Positions 8,138 through 16,562 are shown, counted from the stretch's first letter. The stretch is DNA of 64,000 bases from Dehalococcoidia bacterium (GCA_022826965.1 JAJDTU010000013.1:372001-436000); one strand, 5' to 3'. Notes: generated from the sequence alone by a model not told the origin. Numbers and translations are program-made.

Positions 8138-9019
8138 CTAGGTCGCTGCAGCTTTGCGCTGCTGAGCAGCGGCCGAGCCGCGGCCGTCGCCGAAGCGATT
8201 GTCGCGCCATTCGAGCGCGGCCTTGAGTCCCTTCTCTCGCGACATCTTGCCGAACTCCTGGACCGCCGGTGCGAGGTGGGCCCGAGCGTCGTTCTCGGAG
8301 GCCAGTCGCTGGAGGGTGCGCGCGCCCATGATCTCGAGACCGAGGTTGACGATCCGTTTGTTCGCGGAAAGCAGCTCGTGGTCGATCATCGCCATCTTGT
8401 TGGCCAGCGCTTCGACCTCCTCGTCGAGCTTGTCGGCTGGTACGGCGTCGTAGACCAGCCCGCGCTGTGCCGCCTCGGCCCCGGAGATACTGTCGCCGGT
8501 CAGCAGCATGCGCTTGGCGAACTGCGGGCCGCCGTGGTAGAGCCACATGTGCGCCGGCGGGGCACCCATCGCGCGAACCGGCGGGAAGCCAATCACCGCG
8601 TCCTCGGCGGCGATGATGATGTCCGACAGCAGCACCAGGTCGGTGCCGCCGGCCAGGCAATAGCCGTGCACCTTTCCGATCACCGGCTTGTGCATGTCGA
8701 AGATCGCCATCCGCGCGCGCTGCGCCTTCTCCATGCCCCAGGTGTCGTCGTCGAACGTGACGCGTCCCCGGTAGACCTTGTCGTAGGTCTCCTGCGAGTC
8801 GCGGGTCGAGCCGGTCAGGTCGTATCCGGCTGAGAAGGCACGCCCGGCGCCGCTGAGGATGACGCAGTGAACGCCGGTGTCGTTGTCGGCTTCCCACATG
8901 GCCTGGGACAACTCGTCTTGCAGGGCAATCGAGAGCGCGTTCAGTTTCTCGGGGCGGTTCAGCGTCACGTACGCCTTGCGGTCCTCGACGCGGTACAGAA
9001 TGTTCTCAAAGTCGGTCAT
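8138..9019 (-). CDS. Enoyl-CoA hydratase/isomerase family protein
   Basis: This is a crotonase-fold enzyme acting on acyl-CoA thioesters, 293 residues. The first oxyanion-hole segment is SGAGRAFSAGYDL, near residue 60. The second is HGYCLAGGTDLVL, near 125. The position that in classical hydratases carries the second catalytic Glu reads FPPVRAMGAPP, so ordinary hydratase chemistry is doubtful. Isomerase, hydrolase or decarboxylase activity is possible. GGAGAG precedes the start. It sits between two SDR pairs in one minus-strand operon (10698 to 6509), with 60 bp to the upstream SDR pair and 5 bp to the downstream one, consistent with a short catabolic CoA-ester pathway. Confidence 0.88.
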   Translation of the reverse strand: MTDFENILYRVEDRKAYVTLNRPEKLNALSIALQDELSQAMWEADNDTGVHCVILSGAGRAFSAGYDLTGSTRDSQETYDKVYRGRVTFDDDTWGMEKAQRARMAIFDMHKPVIGKVHGYCLAGGTDLVLLSDIIIAAEDAVIGFPPVRAMGAPPAHMWLYHGGPQFAKRMLLTGDSISGAEAAQRGLVYDAVPADKLDEEVEALANKMAMIDHELLSANKRIVNLGLEIMGARTLQRLASENDARAHLAPAVQEFGKMSREKGLKAALEWRDNRFGDGRGSAAAQQRKAAAT

Positions 9020-9079
9020 GGAGACTCTCCAGATGTCGGTTTGTGGGCGCCGCCAGTCTAGCCGAGACTGCAGTCTGCC

Positions 9080-9874
9080 TCAGAGATGTTTGAGCACCCC
9101 GCCGTCGACCTGGATTGTCTGGCCGGTGATGAAGCCGCTCGCCTCGGAGGCGAGGTAGACAGCCAGGGGTGCGGCTTCGGACGGCTCGCCGAAGCGGCGC
9201 ATCGGGATGAAGCGCAACAACACGTTCTCATCGACTGCCGAGGGGCCGCGACCCGGGGTGGAATCGGTCCAGCCGACCACGATCGCGTTAACGGTCGTGC
9301 CTGTTGAGGCCAGTTCCTGGCTGAGGGCGCGCACCAGACCGATGACTCCGGATTGCGCCGCGCTGTAGATGCTGAGATTGCTCAGCCCCCTCACCGCCGT
9401 GGCGTCCAATACCGCGATCAACCGACCCGGCCGGCCTCGCAGCTCTCTGGTGGCACTGCGGAACGCAGCGTAGGTTCCCCCGAGGTTGCCCATCAGCACG
9501 CGCTGAATGTCGGCATCGAGGGTCTTGCGGATCGGCGCGGCGTGATAGAGGTTGGGCGCGACAATCGCCACGTCCACGCCGCCCAGCTCCTTGCTGATCT
9601 TGCGTGTTGCGACCTGCACGTTGGTGCCGTTGGACAGGTCGACCGCCTCGTTGGGCCCGCCGCCTGCCGCCTTCTTGAGCCGGAAGAGCGAGGTGCCGTC
9701 CGTGTTCGCGCTGGTCACGCCGACAGACGCACCGGCCTCGCGCAGGGCCTCGACGATGGACGTCGCGACCGGCTTCTCAGCGCCGTAGACGATCGCCCGC
9801 CGGCCGGCGAGGTCGAAGCCCTGGAGCCGGCCTTCACTCACTTGCGGCGGGGTAACCGGATTCTGCAGGCTCAT
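9080..9874 (-). CDS. Degenerate SDR-family protein (pair a, second gene)
   Basis: This is an SDR-fold protein of 264 residues with an N-terminal extension of about 20 residues like the pair-b counterpart at 6509-7315. The catalytic Ser position is Asp (AVLDAT), the YxxxK site reads IYSAAQ (Lys to Gln), and the cofactor glycine motif is eroded to VYGAEKPVA. The fold is kept, including the C-terminal SEASGFITGQTIQVDGG segment. It overlaps the SDR at 9871-10698 by 4 bp (ATGA), so the two are translationally coupled. By analogy with heteromeric SDRs such as BbsC/BbsD of anaerobic toluene metabolism, it may be a non-catalytic subunit. That role is inferred. Confidence 0.85.
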   Translation of the reverse strand: MSLQNPVTPPQVSEGRLQGFDLAGRRAIVYGAEKPVATSIVEALREAGASVGVTSANTDGTSLFRLKKAAGGGPNEAVDLSNGTNVQVATRKISKELGGVDVAIVAPNLYHAAPIRKTLDADIQRVLMGNLGGTYAAFRSATRELRGRPGRLIAVLDATAVRGLSNLSIYSAAQSGVIGLVRALSQELASTGTTVNAIVVGWTDSTPGRGPSAVDENVLLRFIPMRRFGEPSEAAPLAVYLASEASGFITGQTIQVDGGVLKHL

Positions 9875-10698
9875 GTCGGAACGCCGCCAATCCCGGATTG
9901 CACATCCCAGCCGGTTGGCGCGAGCCCGCCGGCCAGTCCACCACCGTCGATGATGAATACCTCGCCGGTCATGTAGGCGGAGGCCTCGGATGCCAGGTAG
10001 ACGGCCAGCGGTCCGAGCTCCCAGGCTTCTCCCACTCGCCCGACCGGGATTCTCGATCCCCGGTTGCGTGCGACCTCGATCTCTTCGGCGTCCTCGAGCG
10101 TCTGCTGTGCGATGAAGCCCGGGACGATGCAGTTCGCTCGGATCTGGTCCTTCGCCAGTTGAATGGCGAGTGACTGTGTCATGTTGATCACGCCCGCCTT
10201 GGCCGCGCCGTCGACGAAGAAGAGCGGACCGCTGCCGCGCAACGACGTTCCAGATGAGACCGTGATGATGTTGCCTGGCTTGCCTTCGGCCAGGAAGTGC
10301 CGAACAGCCGCGCGTGCGCTGTAGAAGACGCTGGAGAAGTTGATATCGACCGTTTCGCGCCAGTCTTCGTCGGTGATCTCGGTGACGTGCTTCATCGAGG
10401 CCGGACCGCTCGCGCCGGCGTTGGCGAGCATCACCTCAAAGCCTCCCCATTCGTCGATTGTTTGCTGGACCATCGCGTCGACTTGCGCCGAGTCGCTCAC
10501 ATCGGTCGGAATGACCAATGTTCGGCGGCCCCTGGCCTCGATTTCCGCGGCGACCGCGGCGATCTGCGACCGGGTACGGGCGGCGCAGACGATATCGGCG
10601 CCGGCGTCGGCCAGATGCAATGCCATCTGGCGGCCGAGGCCGCGCCCGGCTCCGGTGACGATTACCCGCTTGCCGTCCATGCGCAGCGATTCCAGCAT
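9871..10698 (-). CDS. SDR-family protein, catalytic Tyr missing (pair a, first gene)
   Basis: This is an SDR of 275 residues and the first gene of the operon running down to 6509. The cofactor motif TGAGRGLGRQ and the LANAGAS motif are intact, and the Ser segment is TVSSGTS. The YxxxK site reads VDGAAKAGV, so Lys is present but Asp stands where Tyr should be, next to a one-residue insertion. The C-terminal GGGLAGGLAPTGW segment is shared with the SDR at 7326-8132, marking them as paralogues. Its partner at 9080-9874 also lacks key residues, so pair a has no complete triad in either chain. It diverges from the ABM gene across 123 bp. Confidence 0.85.
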   Translation of the reverse strand: MLESLRMDGKRVIVTGAGRGLGRQMALHLADAGADIVCAARTRSQIAAVAAEIEARGRRTLVIPTDVSDSAQVDAMVQQTIDEWGGFEVMLANAGASGPASMKHVTEITDEDWRETVDINFSSVFYSARAAVRHFLAEGKPGNIITVSSGTSLRGSGPLFFVDGAAKAGVINMTQSLAIQLAKDQIRANCIVPGFIAQQTLEDAEEIEVARNRGSRIPVGRVGEAWELGPLAVYLASEASAYMTGEVFIIDGGGLAGGLAPTGWDVQSGIGGVPT

Positions 10699-10821
10699 GC
10701 CGGCAGTCTACGTCGTGTCCGTACCAGTACAGGATGGGGCGAGCGCTAACATGTTGCCCGTAAACATCCACATCGGATGCGGTGTACGCCGCATCGTGCA
10801 ACGACCTGAATGGAGTTGGAT

Positions 10822-11112
10822 ATGGCAATCGGTTTGACCGTGGAATTCACCATCGGCGAGGGCCAGAACGACGCGTTCGAAGCGTTCATGGCCGGAGCGA
10901 CGGCCAAGGTCAAGGCGGAAGACTCGGGCTGCAACAACTACGACCTGTTTCGCTCGGTCGACGACGACACGAAGTACATCCTCTTCGAGAACTGGGCGAC
11001 GGAGGAAGATCTGACCGCCCACGGCACGTCCGAAGCGATGGCCGGCATGGCCGGAATCCGCGAGTTCACAACCGCGCGTCCGGTCCTGCACCGCTACGAC
11101 GTGCCTGACTAG
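10822..11112 (+). CDS. Antibiotic biosynthesis monooxygenase (ABM) domain protein
   Basis: This is a small ferredoxin-like alpha/beta-barrel protein of 96 residues, of the ABM/YgiN type. These proteins usually act as dimeric cofactor-free monooxygenases on quinols or aromatic compounds. It begins with a beta strand (GLTVEFTIGEGQND), has CNNYDLFRS in the middle and the typical FENWATEEDLTAH near residue 65. An upstream in-frame ATG at 10810 exists, but GGAG at 10812-10815 is well placed for ATG 10822. It is followed after 38 bp by the ThDP enzyme gene and probably cotranscribed with it. The substrate is unknown. Confidence 0.82.
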   Translation: MAIGLTVEFTIGEGQNDAFEAFMAGATAKVKAEDSGCNNYDLFRSVDDDTKYILFENWATEEDLTAHGTSEAMAGMAGIREFTTARPVLHRYDVPD

Positions 11113-11150
11113 AGCTGACTCCCCACTGCGGAGATTGAGAGGACACCAAC

Positions 11151-12794
11151 ATGCCAGACCAGATGGGTTCTGAGCTCCTGGCCCGACAGATGGTCAATGA
11201 GGGGGTCGAGGACCTCTTCTACATCATGGGCGGGCCAATCATCGAGGCCGCCGGTTTCGCTGCCGAGCACGGCATCCGCACGATCGACTGCCGGCACGAA
11301 CAGGGCGCAGCCATGGCGGCCCACGGCTACGCGCGCGTCAAGCGCCTGCCCGGTGTGTGCATGGCCGCCTCGGGACCGGCCACGACCAACCTGCTGACCG
11401 GTGTCGCCAACGCCTATCTCGACGGCGTGCCGATGGTCGCCCTTGGCGGCGCGGCGGCATTCTCGTCGTTCGAGCGCGACGACTTCCAGGAGTACGACCA
11501 GCTCGCGATGGCGGTGCCGGTCACTCGCTGGGCCAGCCGCGTGACGCACTCGGCGCGGATGCCGGAGTTCTTCAATCTCGCCTACCGCGAGGCACAGGGA
11601 CCGAAGCCCGGACCGACCTACCTCGACCTGCCCGGCGACACGCTCTACCAGCAATCGGATGACGATACCGTCTGGTTCCCCGACGCCGCTGCCGCGCGCT
11701 CGCGTCCCGGCGCCGACCCCGACCAGGTCAAGGAAGCGATCGAGCTGCTGTCCAATGCCCAGCGCCCGATCATCCTGACCGGCACCGGCATCTTCTGGTC
11801 AGACGCCTCGGCCGAGCTGCGCGAGTTCGTCGAGACGTCAGGCATTCCCTTCTACACCACTCCGCAGGGTCGCGGCGTCGTCCCCGAGGACCACGACCTC
11901 TGCTTCATCGCTGCGCGCTCCAAGGCCTTCCGCGAGGCGGACGTCGCGCTCGTCGTGGGCACGAGGCTGAACTTCGTCGTCGGATCCGGCCTGCCGCCGC
12001 GCTGGGCGCCCGACCTCAAGGTGATCCACGTCGATACCGACCCCACGGAGATTGGCCACAACAAGGAAGCGACCGTCGGCATGGTCGCCGACGCCAAGCG
12101 CGCACTGGTGGCGCTGACCGCCGCCGCGAAAGAAGCCGGCCTCAACGGTCCGACCGACTGGGTCGCCGACCTGCGCGAATCCGACGACAACCGCCGCCAA
12201 CAATCGTTGGAGCAGGCCCACTCCTCGACCGTGCCCATTCACCCGTTGCGCCTGGCCGACGAGGTCGTGCAGCGCATGGACCGCGACGCGGTCGTCTGCG
12301 TGGACGGCAACGCGACCCTGGCCTTCGCGCGGCAGTACATCCCGTCCTACGCCGAGGGCGGTCGGCTCAATCCCGGCCCCAACGGCTGCATGGGCGTTGG
12401 CCTGCCCTACGTGCTCGGCGCCAAGGCCGCCGCGCCCGAGCGACAGGTGATCGGATTCGTCGGCGACGGCTCGTTCCTGATGAATGTCCAGGAGATCGAC
12501 ACGATGGTCCGGCACAACCTGCCGGGCACGATCGTGATCTCCAACAACGCCGGCTGGACCGCGGGCACGAACGACACGCCGGGCCGACCGCTCGGCTACG
12601 GCCAGCGCTACGAAGACATTGCTGTCGCCCTCGGCGGCCACGGCGAGCACGTGACCAAGCCCGAGGAGATCGGCCCCGCGATTGAGCGGGCGATGGAGTC
12701 CGGCCTCCCTGCCGTCGTCAACGTCGAGGTCGAGCAGCACGCCATGCCGGGTCAGGCCCGCTTCGGCGGATACTCGGCGACGCTGAGCCGCTAG
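11151..12794 (+). CDS. Thiamine diphosphate-dependent enzyme, acetolactate synthase/2-hydroxyacyl-CoA lyase type
   Basis: This 547-residue protein has the three-domain layout of the ThDP decarboxylase/ligase family. The N-terminal PYR domain carries the catalytic Glu in RHEQGAAMAAHGYAR (about residue 49). The central domain resembles the acetolactate synthase FAD/ADP-binding region. The C-terminal PP domain has VGDGSFLMN then ISNNAGW, the GDG-NN thiamine motif. GAGAGG lies before ATG 11151. Family members include acetolactate synthase, oxalyl-CoA decarboxylase and 2-hydroxyacyl-CoA lyase. No small regulatory subunit gene is nearby, which argues against branched-chain amino-acid synthesis. The CoA-ester genes across the divergent gap favour a lyase or decarboxylase, by inference. 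Confidence 0.85.
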   Translation: MPDQMGSELLARQMVNEGVEDLFYIMGGPIIEAAGFAAEHGIRTIDCRHEQGAAMAAHGYARVKRLPGVCMAASGPATTNLLTGVANAYLDGVPMVALGGAAAFSSFERDDFQEYDQLAMAVPVTRWASRVTHSARMPEFFNLAYREAQGPKPGPTYLDLPGDTLYQQSDDDTVWFPDAAAARSRPGADPDQVKEAIELLSNAQRPIILTGTGIFWSDASAELREFVETSGIPFYTTPQGRGVVPEDHDLCFIAARSKAFREADVALVVGTRLNFVVGSGLPPRWAPDLKVIHVDTDPTEIGHNKEATVGMVADAKRALVALTAAAKEAGLNGPTDWVADLRESDDNRRQQSLEQAHSSTVPIHPLRLADEVVQRMDRDAVVCVDGNATLAFARQYIPSYAEGGRLNPGPNGCMGVGLPYVLGAKAAAPERQVIGFVGDGSFLMNVQEIDTMVRHNLPGTIVISNNAGWTAGTNDTPGRPLGYGQRYEDIAVALGGHGEHVTKPEEIGPAIERAMESGLPAVVNVEVEQHAMPGQARFGGYSATLSR

Positions 12795-12817
12795 ATACCG
12801 AGCGTCGAGACACAGTT

Positions 12818-12846
12818 ACAGAGGCGGGGCCAAACCCCGCCTCTGT
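12818..12846 (+). terminator. Strong hairpin after the ThDP enzyme gene, likely terminator
   Basis: A perfect 12-bp stem (ACAGAGGCGGGG with CCCCGCCTCTGT) closes a 5-nt loop CCAAA. It sits 23 bp past the stop of the ThDP gene and is followed by CGTTTGT, a weak T tract. It separates this gene from the split-barrel genes, the first of which starts 20 bp later. Confidence 0.7.
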
Positions 12847-12866
12847 CGTTTGTAAAGGACCGATTC

Positions 12867-13691
12867 ATGACCTCAGTCCCGGCCGAGCACGCCGACCTCG
12901 TCGGCGCGCCGCACTTTGCCCACCTGGTGACCGTCAACCGCGACGGCTCGCCGCAGTCCTCGCCGATCTGGATCCGCCCTGAACGCGTTTCCGCCGACGG
13001 CGCCGTCGAGTCGATCTTCTTTGTGACCGGCCTGCGCTATCGCAAGGCGTTGAACATGCAGCGCGAGCCGCGCGTGGCGCTCTCAATCCACGGTGCCGAT
13101 CAGCCCTACCGGATGCTCGAGATCGTTGGCACGGCCTCGATGGGGCCCCGCACATCGTGGGACGAGCTTGACGCCATTTCCAACACCTATCTCGGAACCG
13201 ACTACCCCTACAAGGGAGACGACCCCGCCGGCTGGCATGTGACGGTCGAGATCGACCGCGTCACCCTGCCCAACGACGGCGAACAGCCGCCCTCGGTCGA
13301 CGCTCCAGGAGCCGGTTCCGACCTGCTCAGCCCGCCCCACTTCGCCCATGTGGCGACCGTCAGCTCGACCGGTCAGCCCCGCTCGTCCGTGGTCTGGCAT
13401 CGGCGTCCCGAAGGCGGCGGCGAGAACGACATCGAGTTCTGGACCGGCGCCGAAACGCTCAAGACCCGACACCTGCGCAACAACCCGGCTATCGCCGTCA
13501 GCGTTCACGACGAGGTTGACCCCTACCGCTACACCGAGCTACGCGGCCAAGCGCACATCACCCCAATCGACGGCCGTCAGATGGCCGACGAGCTGACTCG
13601 CCTCTATTGGAAGCTGGACCAGTTCCCGATGGACGTGAGCGAGATGGAGAGCGTCGCGATTCGGATCGAGACGACCCACCGAGTCGGCTAA
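12867..13691 (+). CDS. Two-domain split-barrel (pyridoxamine 5'-phosphate oxidase-like) protein, copy 1
   Basis: This 274-residue protein is made of two PNPOx-like FMN/F420-binding split-barrel domains in one chain. Domain 1 opens PHFAHLVTVNRDGSPQSSP (about residues 15-33) and domain 2 PHFAHVATVSSTGQPRSSV (about 156-174). Both contain the later NMQREPRVALSIHG or NNPAIAVSVHD strand. These enzymes normally dimerise with cofactor sites at the interface, so the fusion mimics a dimer. PPOX-class relatives bind FMN, F420 or heme; which applies here is not visible. A 38-bp gap separates it from its paralogue. Confidence 0.85.
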   Translation: MTSVPAEHADLVGAPHFAHLVTVNRDGSPQSSPIWIRPERVSADGAVESIFFVTGLRYRKALNMQREPRVALSIHGADQPYRMLEIVGTASMGPRTSWDELDAISNTYLGTDYPYKGDDPAGWHVTVEIDRVTLPNDGEQPPSVDAPGAGSDLLSPPHFAHVATVSSTGQPRSSVVWHRRPEGGGENDIEFWTGAETLKTRHLRNNPAIAVSVHDEVDPYRYTELRGQAHITPIDGRQMADELTRLYWKLDQFPMDVSEMESVAIRIETTHRVG

Positions 13692-13729
13692 ATCCGGTTC
13701 CTGACTCCGTACCTGCCTGGGAGAAGACC

Positions 13730-14575
13730 ATGGCATCCGTTCCAGTCGAATTCGCCGACCTCTGCGGCGCGCCCCATTTCGCCCACGTGGTGACGGTCAA
13801 CCGCGACGGCTCGCCGCAGTCGTCACCGGTCTGGTTCAGGCCCGAGCAGGTCAACGCCGACGGCTCGGTTGCCTCCGTCTACTTCAGCACCGGCAAGCGC
13901 TTTCGCAAGTCGCTCAACATGCAGCGCGAGCCGCGGGTCGCGATCTCGATTCACGACGCGGCAAATCCGTATCGCGCCCTCGAGATCGTCGGAACCGCAT
14001 CACTCGCTGCCCGATCGGATTGGAACGATGTTGACGAGATCTCCCGCAGCTACATCGGCGCCGATTACCCGAACAAGGGGGAGGGAAGCGCCGACGGCTG
14101 GGGCGTGACCGTTTCGGTCGAGCGCGCGGTCAGCTTCGACTTCGTGCCTGAAGACGTGGTTGATCCACCGGAGCCGGGTACCGACCTGCTCAGCCCGCCG
14201 CACTTCGCCCACATCGCGACGGTCAGCTCCACGGGACAGCCGCGTTCGTCGGTCGTCTGGCACCGCCGGGCTTCAGGCGGCGGCGAGGACGATCTCGAGT
14301 TCTGGACCATGCCGACGACGCTGAAGGCGCTGCACCTGAAGCGCAATCCGGCGATCGCGGTCAGCATTCACGATGAAGCCAACCCCTATCGCTACACGGA
14401 ACTACGCGGACGCGCGACGTTGACCTCGGTGCAGGGCCACGAGATGCTCGACGAACTCACGCCGCTCTACTGGAAGCTGGACAAGTACCCGGACGAGCGT
14501 AACGACGGTTACGACTTGACCCAGGGCGTCGTCGTACGAGTCGAGACCACACATCGGGTGGTCTACGGGGAGTAG
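13730..14575 (+). CDS. Two-domain split-barrel (pyridoxamine 5'-phosphate oxidase-like) protein, copy 2
   Basis: This is a tandem paralogue of the preceding gene, 281 residues, again with two split-barrel domains beginning PHFAHVVTVNRDGSPQSSP and PHFAHIATVSSTGQPRSSV. ATG 13730 aligns with the start of copy 1 and follows GGGAGAAG. The frame upstream lies inside copy 1 and is discarded. It differs from copy 1 mostly in the inter-domain linker and the C-terminal tail. Each chain could form a pseudo-dimer, and the two gene products might pair. The role is unknown beyond a likely flavin- or deazaflavin-dependent redox function. It converges with the VOC cluster 27 bp away. Confidence 0.84.
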   Translation: MASVPVEFADLCGAPHFAHVVTVNRDGSPQSSPVWFRPEQVNADGSVASVYFSTGKRFRKSLNMQREPRVAISIHDAANPYRALEIVGTASLAARSDWNDVDEISRSYIGADYPNKGEGSADGWGVTVSVERAVSFDFVPEDVVDPPEPGTDLLSPPHFAHIATVSSTGQPRSSVVWHRRASGGGEDDLEFWTMPTTLKALHLKRNPAIAVSIHDEANPYRYTELRGRATLTSVQGHEMLDELTPLYWKLDKYPDERNDGYDLTQGVVVRVETTHRVVYGE

Positions 14576-14602
14576 CCGAGTTAACGGACTCGCCGGTTCC
14601 GG

Positions 14603-15070
14603 CTACTCCTCAGCCATCGCGTCTATCGCTGCCTGCATCTCATGGCCCGTGACCTCGTGCAGCTCCTGGTGGAACCACCATCGTCCGCCTTCGGGGTCGG
14701 CAGCGCGATAGGTTCGGTCGCCAAAGAACTGGTCCTCCGGCTCTTGCAGAATCGTGGCGCCCTCGGCGACGGCGCGAGCGTGGTGCGCATCGACATCGTC
14801 GACGTAGACCATCACGCTGGCGTGCAGGTGCGGGAGCCGGCTGGGTCCGCCGAGGCCACCTTCGGGATAGGCCGACGCCAACGTCACTTCGTCCTCACCG
14901 CTGAGCAGCGAGGCATGACCAATGCTGCCGTCCGGCATGTCGAGACGAAATCGCTCGACGAAACCGAACGCGCGGCAGAGGAACTCAATCATCGCGGGCG
15001 CGTCGTCGTACGACAGCGCCGGTACGATTCCTTGTCTGCGTCCGGCGGAGAGATCTGGTTGGTCGGTCAT
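14603..15070 (-). CDS. VOC (glyoxalase/bleomycin-resistance) family protein, array member 5
   Basis: This is a 155-residue protein of the vicinal-oxygen-chelate superfamily, PhnB-like branch. It starts with SYDDAPAMIEFLCRAFGF, has DGSIGHASL and ends with the array signature EDQFFGDRTYRAADPEGGRWWFHQ. VOC proteins form beta-alpha-beta-beta-beta barrels that bind a metal, a substrate or a drug. The metal ligands cannot be assigned from sequence alone. It is the last gene of a five-gene minus-strand array and starts 4 bp after the stop of member 4. The function is unknown. Confidence 0.85.
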   Translation of the reverse strand: MTDQPDLSAGRRQGIVPALSYDDAPAMIEFLCRAFGFVERFRLDMPDGSIGHASLLSGEDEVTLASAYPEGGLGGPSRLPHLHASVMVYVDDVDAHHARAVAEGATILQEPEDQFFGDRTYRAADPEGGRWWFHQELHEVTGHEMQAAIDAMAEE

Positions 15071-15074
15071 TGAT

Positions 15075-15536
15075 TCACTCTCCAGCTGGCGACTCGGACA
15101 TCGCCGCCATCATCTCTTCCGGCGTCACATCGCGCACGTGCTGATGAAAGTCCCAGCCGACGCCTTCCGGATCGAGCGCCCGATAGGTACGGTCGCCGTA
15201 GAACTGATCCTCGGGTTCCTGCACGATCTGCGCGCCGGCCTCCCGGGCCCGCTCGCAGTGCGCGTCCAGATCGTCGACGTAGACCACGACGGACGCATGC
15301 ACGCCGCCCAGCGACTTCGGGCTGCTCAGACCGCCCTCGGCGAACTCGCCCGCCAGCATCAGCGTCTCGCCGCCCATCTGCAACTCGCAGTGTCCGATGT
15401 TGCCGTCCGGCATTTCCAGCAGCAGTCCCTGCTCGAAACCAAACGCGTGAGTCAGGAACTCGATCGCCGCTTTGGGATCGGAATAGTTGAGATAGGGCAA
15501 AATGCGTTGGCTGCCATCGGGTGGATTCTGAACCAT
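15075..15536 (-). CDS. VOC family protein, array member 4
   Basis: This is a 153-residue VOC protein with PYLNYSDPKAAIEFLTHAFGF near the start, DGNIGHCEL in the middle and EDQFYGDRTYRALDPEG near the end. The N-terminal MVQNPPDGSQR is nearly shared with member 3, so these two are recent duplicates. The inter-gene distances (44 bp upstream, 4 bp downstream) support cotranscription. A detoxification or extradiol-type role is possible. Nothing in the sequence chooses between them. Confidence 0.85.
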   Translation of the reverse strand: MVQNPPDGSQRILPYLNYSDPKAAIEFLTHAFGFEQGLLLEMPDGNIGHCELQMGGETLMLAGEFAEGGLSSPKSLGGVHASVVVYVDDLDAHCERAREAGAQIVQEPEDQFYGDRTYRALDPEGVGWDFHQHVRDVTPEEMMAAMSESPAGE

Positions 15537-15580
15537 GGTCGACGCCTTTCCTGTTTGCTGATGCTGGGATGAGCAGCGGC

Positions 15581-16048
15581 TCAGCCCTGGCCGCTACCCA
15601 TTTGCTCCACAGCCGCCGCCAACTCTTCCGGTGTGACGTCGCGGATGTGCTGCGAGAAGATCCACTGGTGACCCTCAGGATCGACAGTGCGATAGTTCCG
15701 GTCGCCGAAGAACTGATCGGCGATCTCTTCGACGATCTCGGCGCCGGCTGCCTTCGCGTGCTCGTAGTGGTCGTCGACGTTGTTCACATAGACCATCACC
15801 TGGCTGTGCACGGCGGTCAGGCTGCGGGGACTGGCGAGGCCGACCTCATCGAACGCCGTGGACAGGAAGACGACGTTGTCGTCCAGATGTAACTCAGCGT
15901 GTCCCAGCACGCCGTTGCCCATATCCATCTGAACGCCGGCCTCGAAGCCGTAGGCGCGACAGAGAAATTCAATCGCGGCCGGCGCATCGGCGTATGCCAG
16001 GTAGGGAATCACCCGCTGATTGCCCTCCGGTGGGTTCTGAACCATCAT
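15581..16048 (-). CDS. VOC family protein, array member 3
   Basis: This is a 155-residue VOC protein. The conserved blocks are PYLAYADAPAAIEFLCRAYGF, NGVLGHAEL, VNNVDDHYEHAKAAGAEI and DQFFGDRNYRTVDPEGHQW. Two adjacent ATG codons open the frame, with AAGGA upstream. Its N-terminus (MMVQNPPEGNQR) matches member 4. It is in line with the other array genes, with 49 bp to member 2. The function is not predicted. Confidence 0.85.
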   Translation of the reverse strand: MMVQNPPEGNQRVIPYLAYADAPAAIEFLCRAYGFEAGVQMDMGNGVLGHAELHLDDNVVFLSTAFDEVGLASPRSLTAVHSQVMVYVNNVDDHYEHAKAAGAEIVEEIADQFFGDRNYRTVDPEGHQWIFSQHIRDVTPEELAAAVEQMGSGQG

Positions 16049-16097
16049 CCCGTCCTTTCGTTCCAGGCCGTCGCAGCACGGCGTAAGCCACGCCCGC

Positions 16098-16562
16098 CTA
16101 CTCTCGCTCGCTCACGATCTCCCGCATCGCCGCTGCCGATTCCTCGTCGGGCACAACGCGCAGATGCTGTTGGAAGGTCCAACGGTGGCCTTCCAGGTCC
16201 TGAACCCAGTAGGTGCGGTCGCCCCAGAACTGGTCTTCAGGCTCAGACAATATGGCCGCGCCTTCCGCCTGCGCGTGCGTAAAGTGCGCATCGACGTCGT
16301 CGACATACACGGTGATCTGTTGGTGCAGAGCGGGCAGCTCCCGAGGCGATCTGGTGCCGGCTTCTTCGAAGGCAGAGGAAATCATGACCTGTTCGCCCAT
16401 GAAGCTGAGCGCCGCGTGTCCGATCCGGCCATCGCCGGTCTCCATGCGGCGGAGTTCGTGGAACCCGAACACCCGGCAGAGCCAGTCGATCGCGGCGTGC
16501 GCATCGGCGTAGGTCAGGTAGGGAACGATCCGCTGATGATCGAGTTCTGCCGAGTCCGACAT
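16098..16562 (-). CDS. VOC family protein, array member 2
   Basis: This is a 154-residue VOC protein starting at ATG 16562. The frame continues 34 codons upstream, but that stretch (with a Cys-rich MSRRPALGG start) has no counterpart in the other members, and GAGAGG precedes 16562. The blocks PYLTYADAHAAIDWLCRVFGF, DGRIGHAAL, VDDVDAHFTHAQAEGAAI and EDQFWGDRTYWVQDLEGHRW match the array. The function is unknown. Confidence 0.83.
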   Translation of the reverse strand: MSDSAELDHQRIVPYLTYADAHAAIDWLCRVFGFHELRRMETGDGRIGHAALSFMGEQVMISSAFEEAGTRSPRELPALHQQITVYVDDVDAHFTHAQAEGAAILSEPEDQFWGDRTYWVQDLEGHRWTFQQHLRVVPDEESAAAMREIVSERE

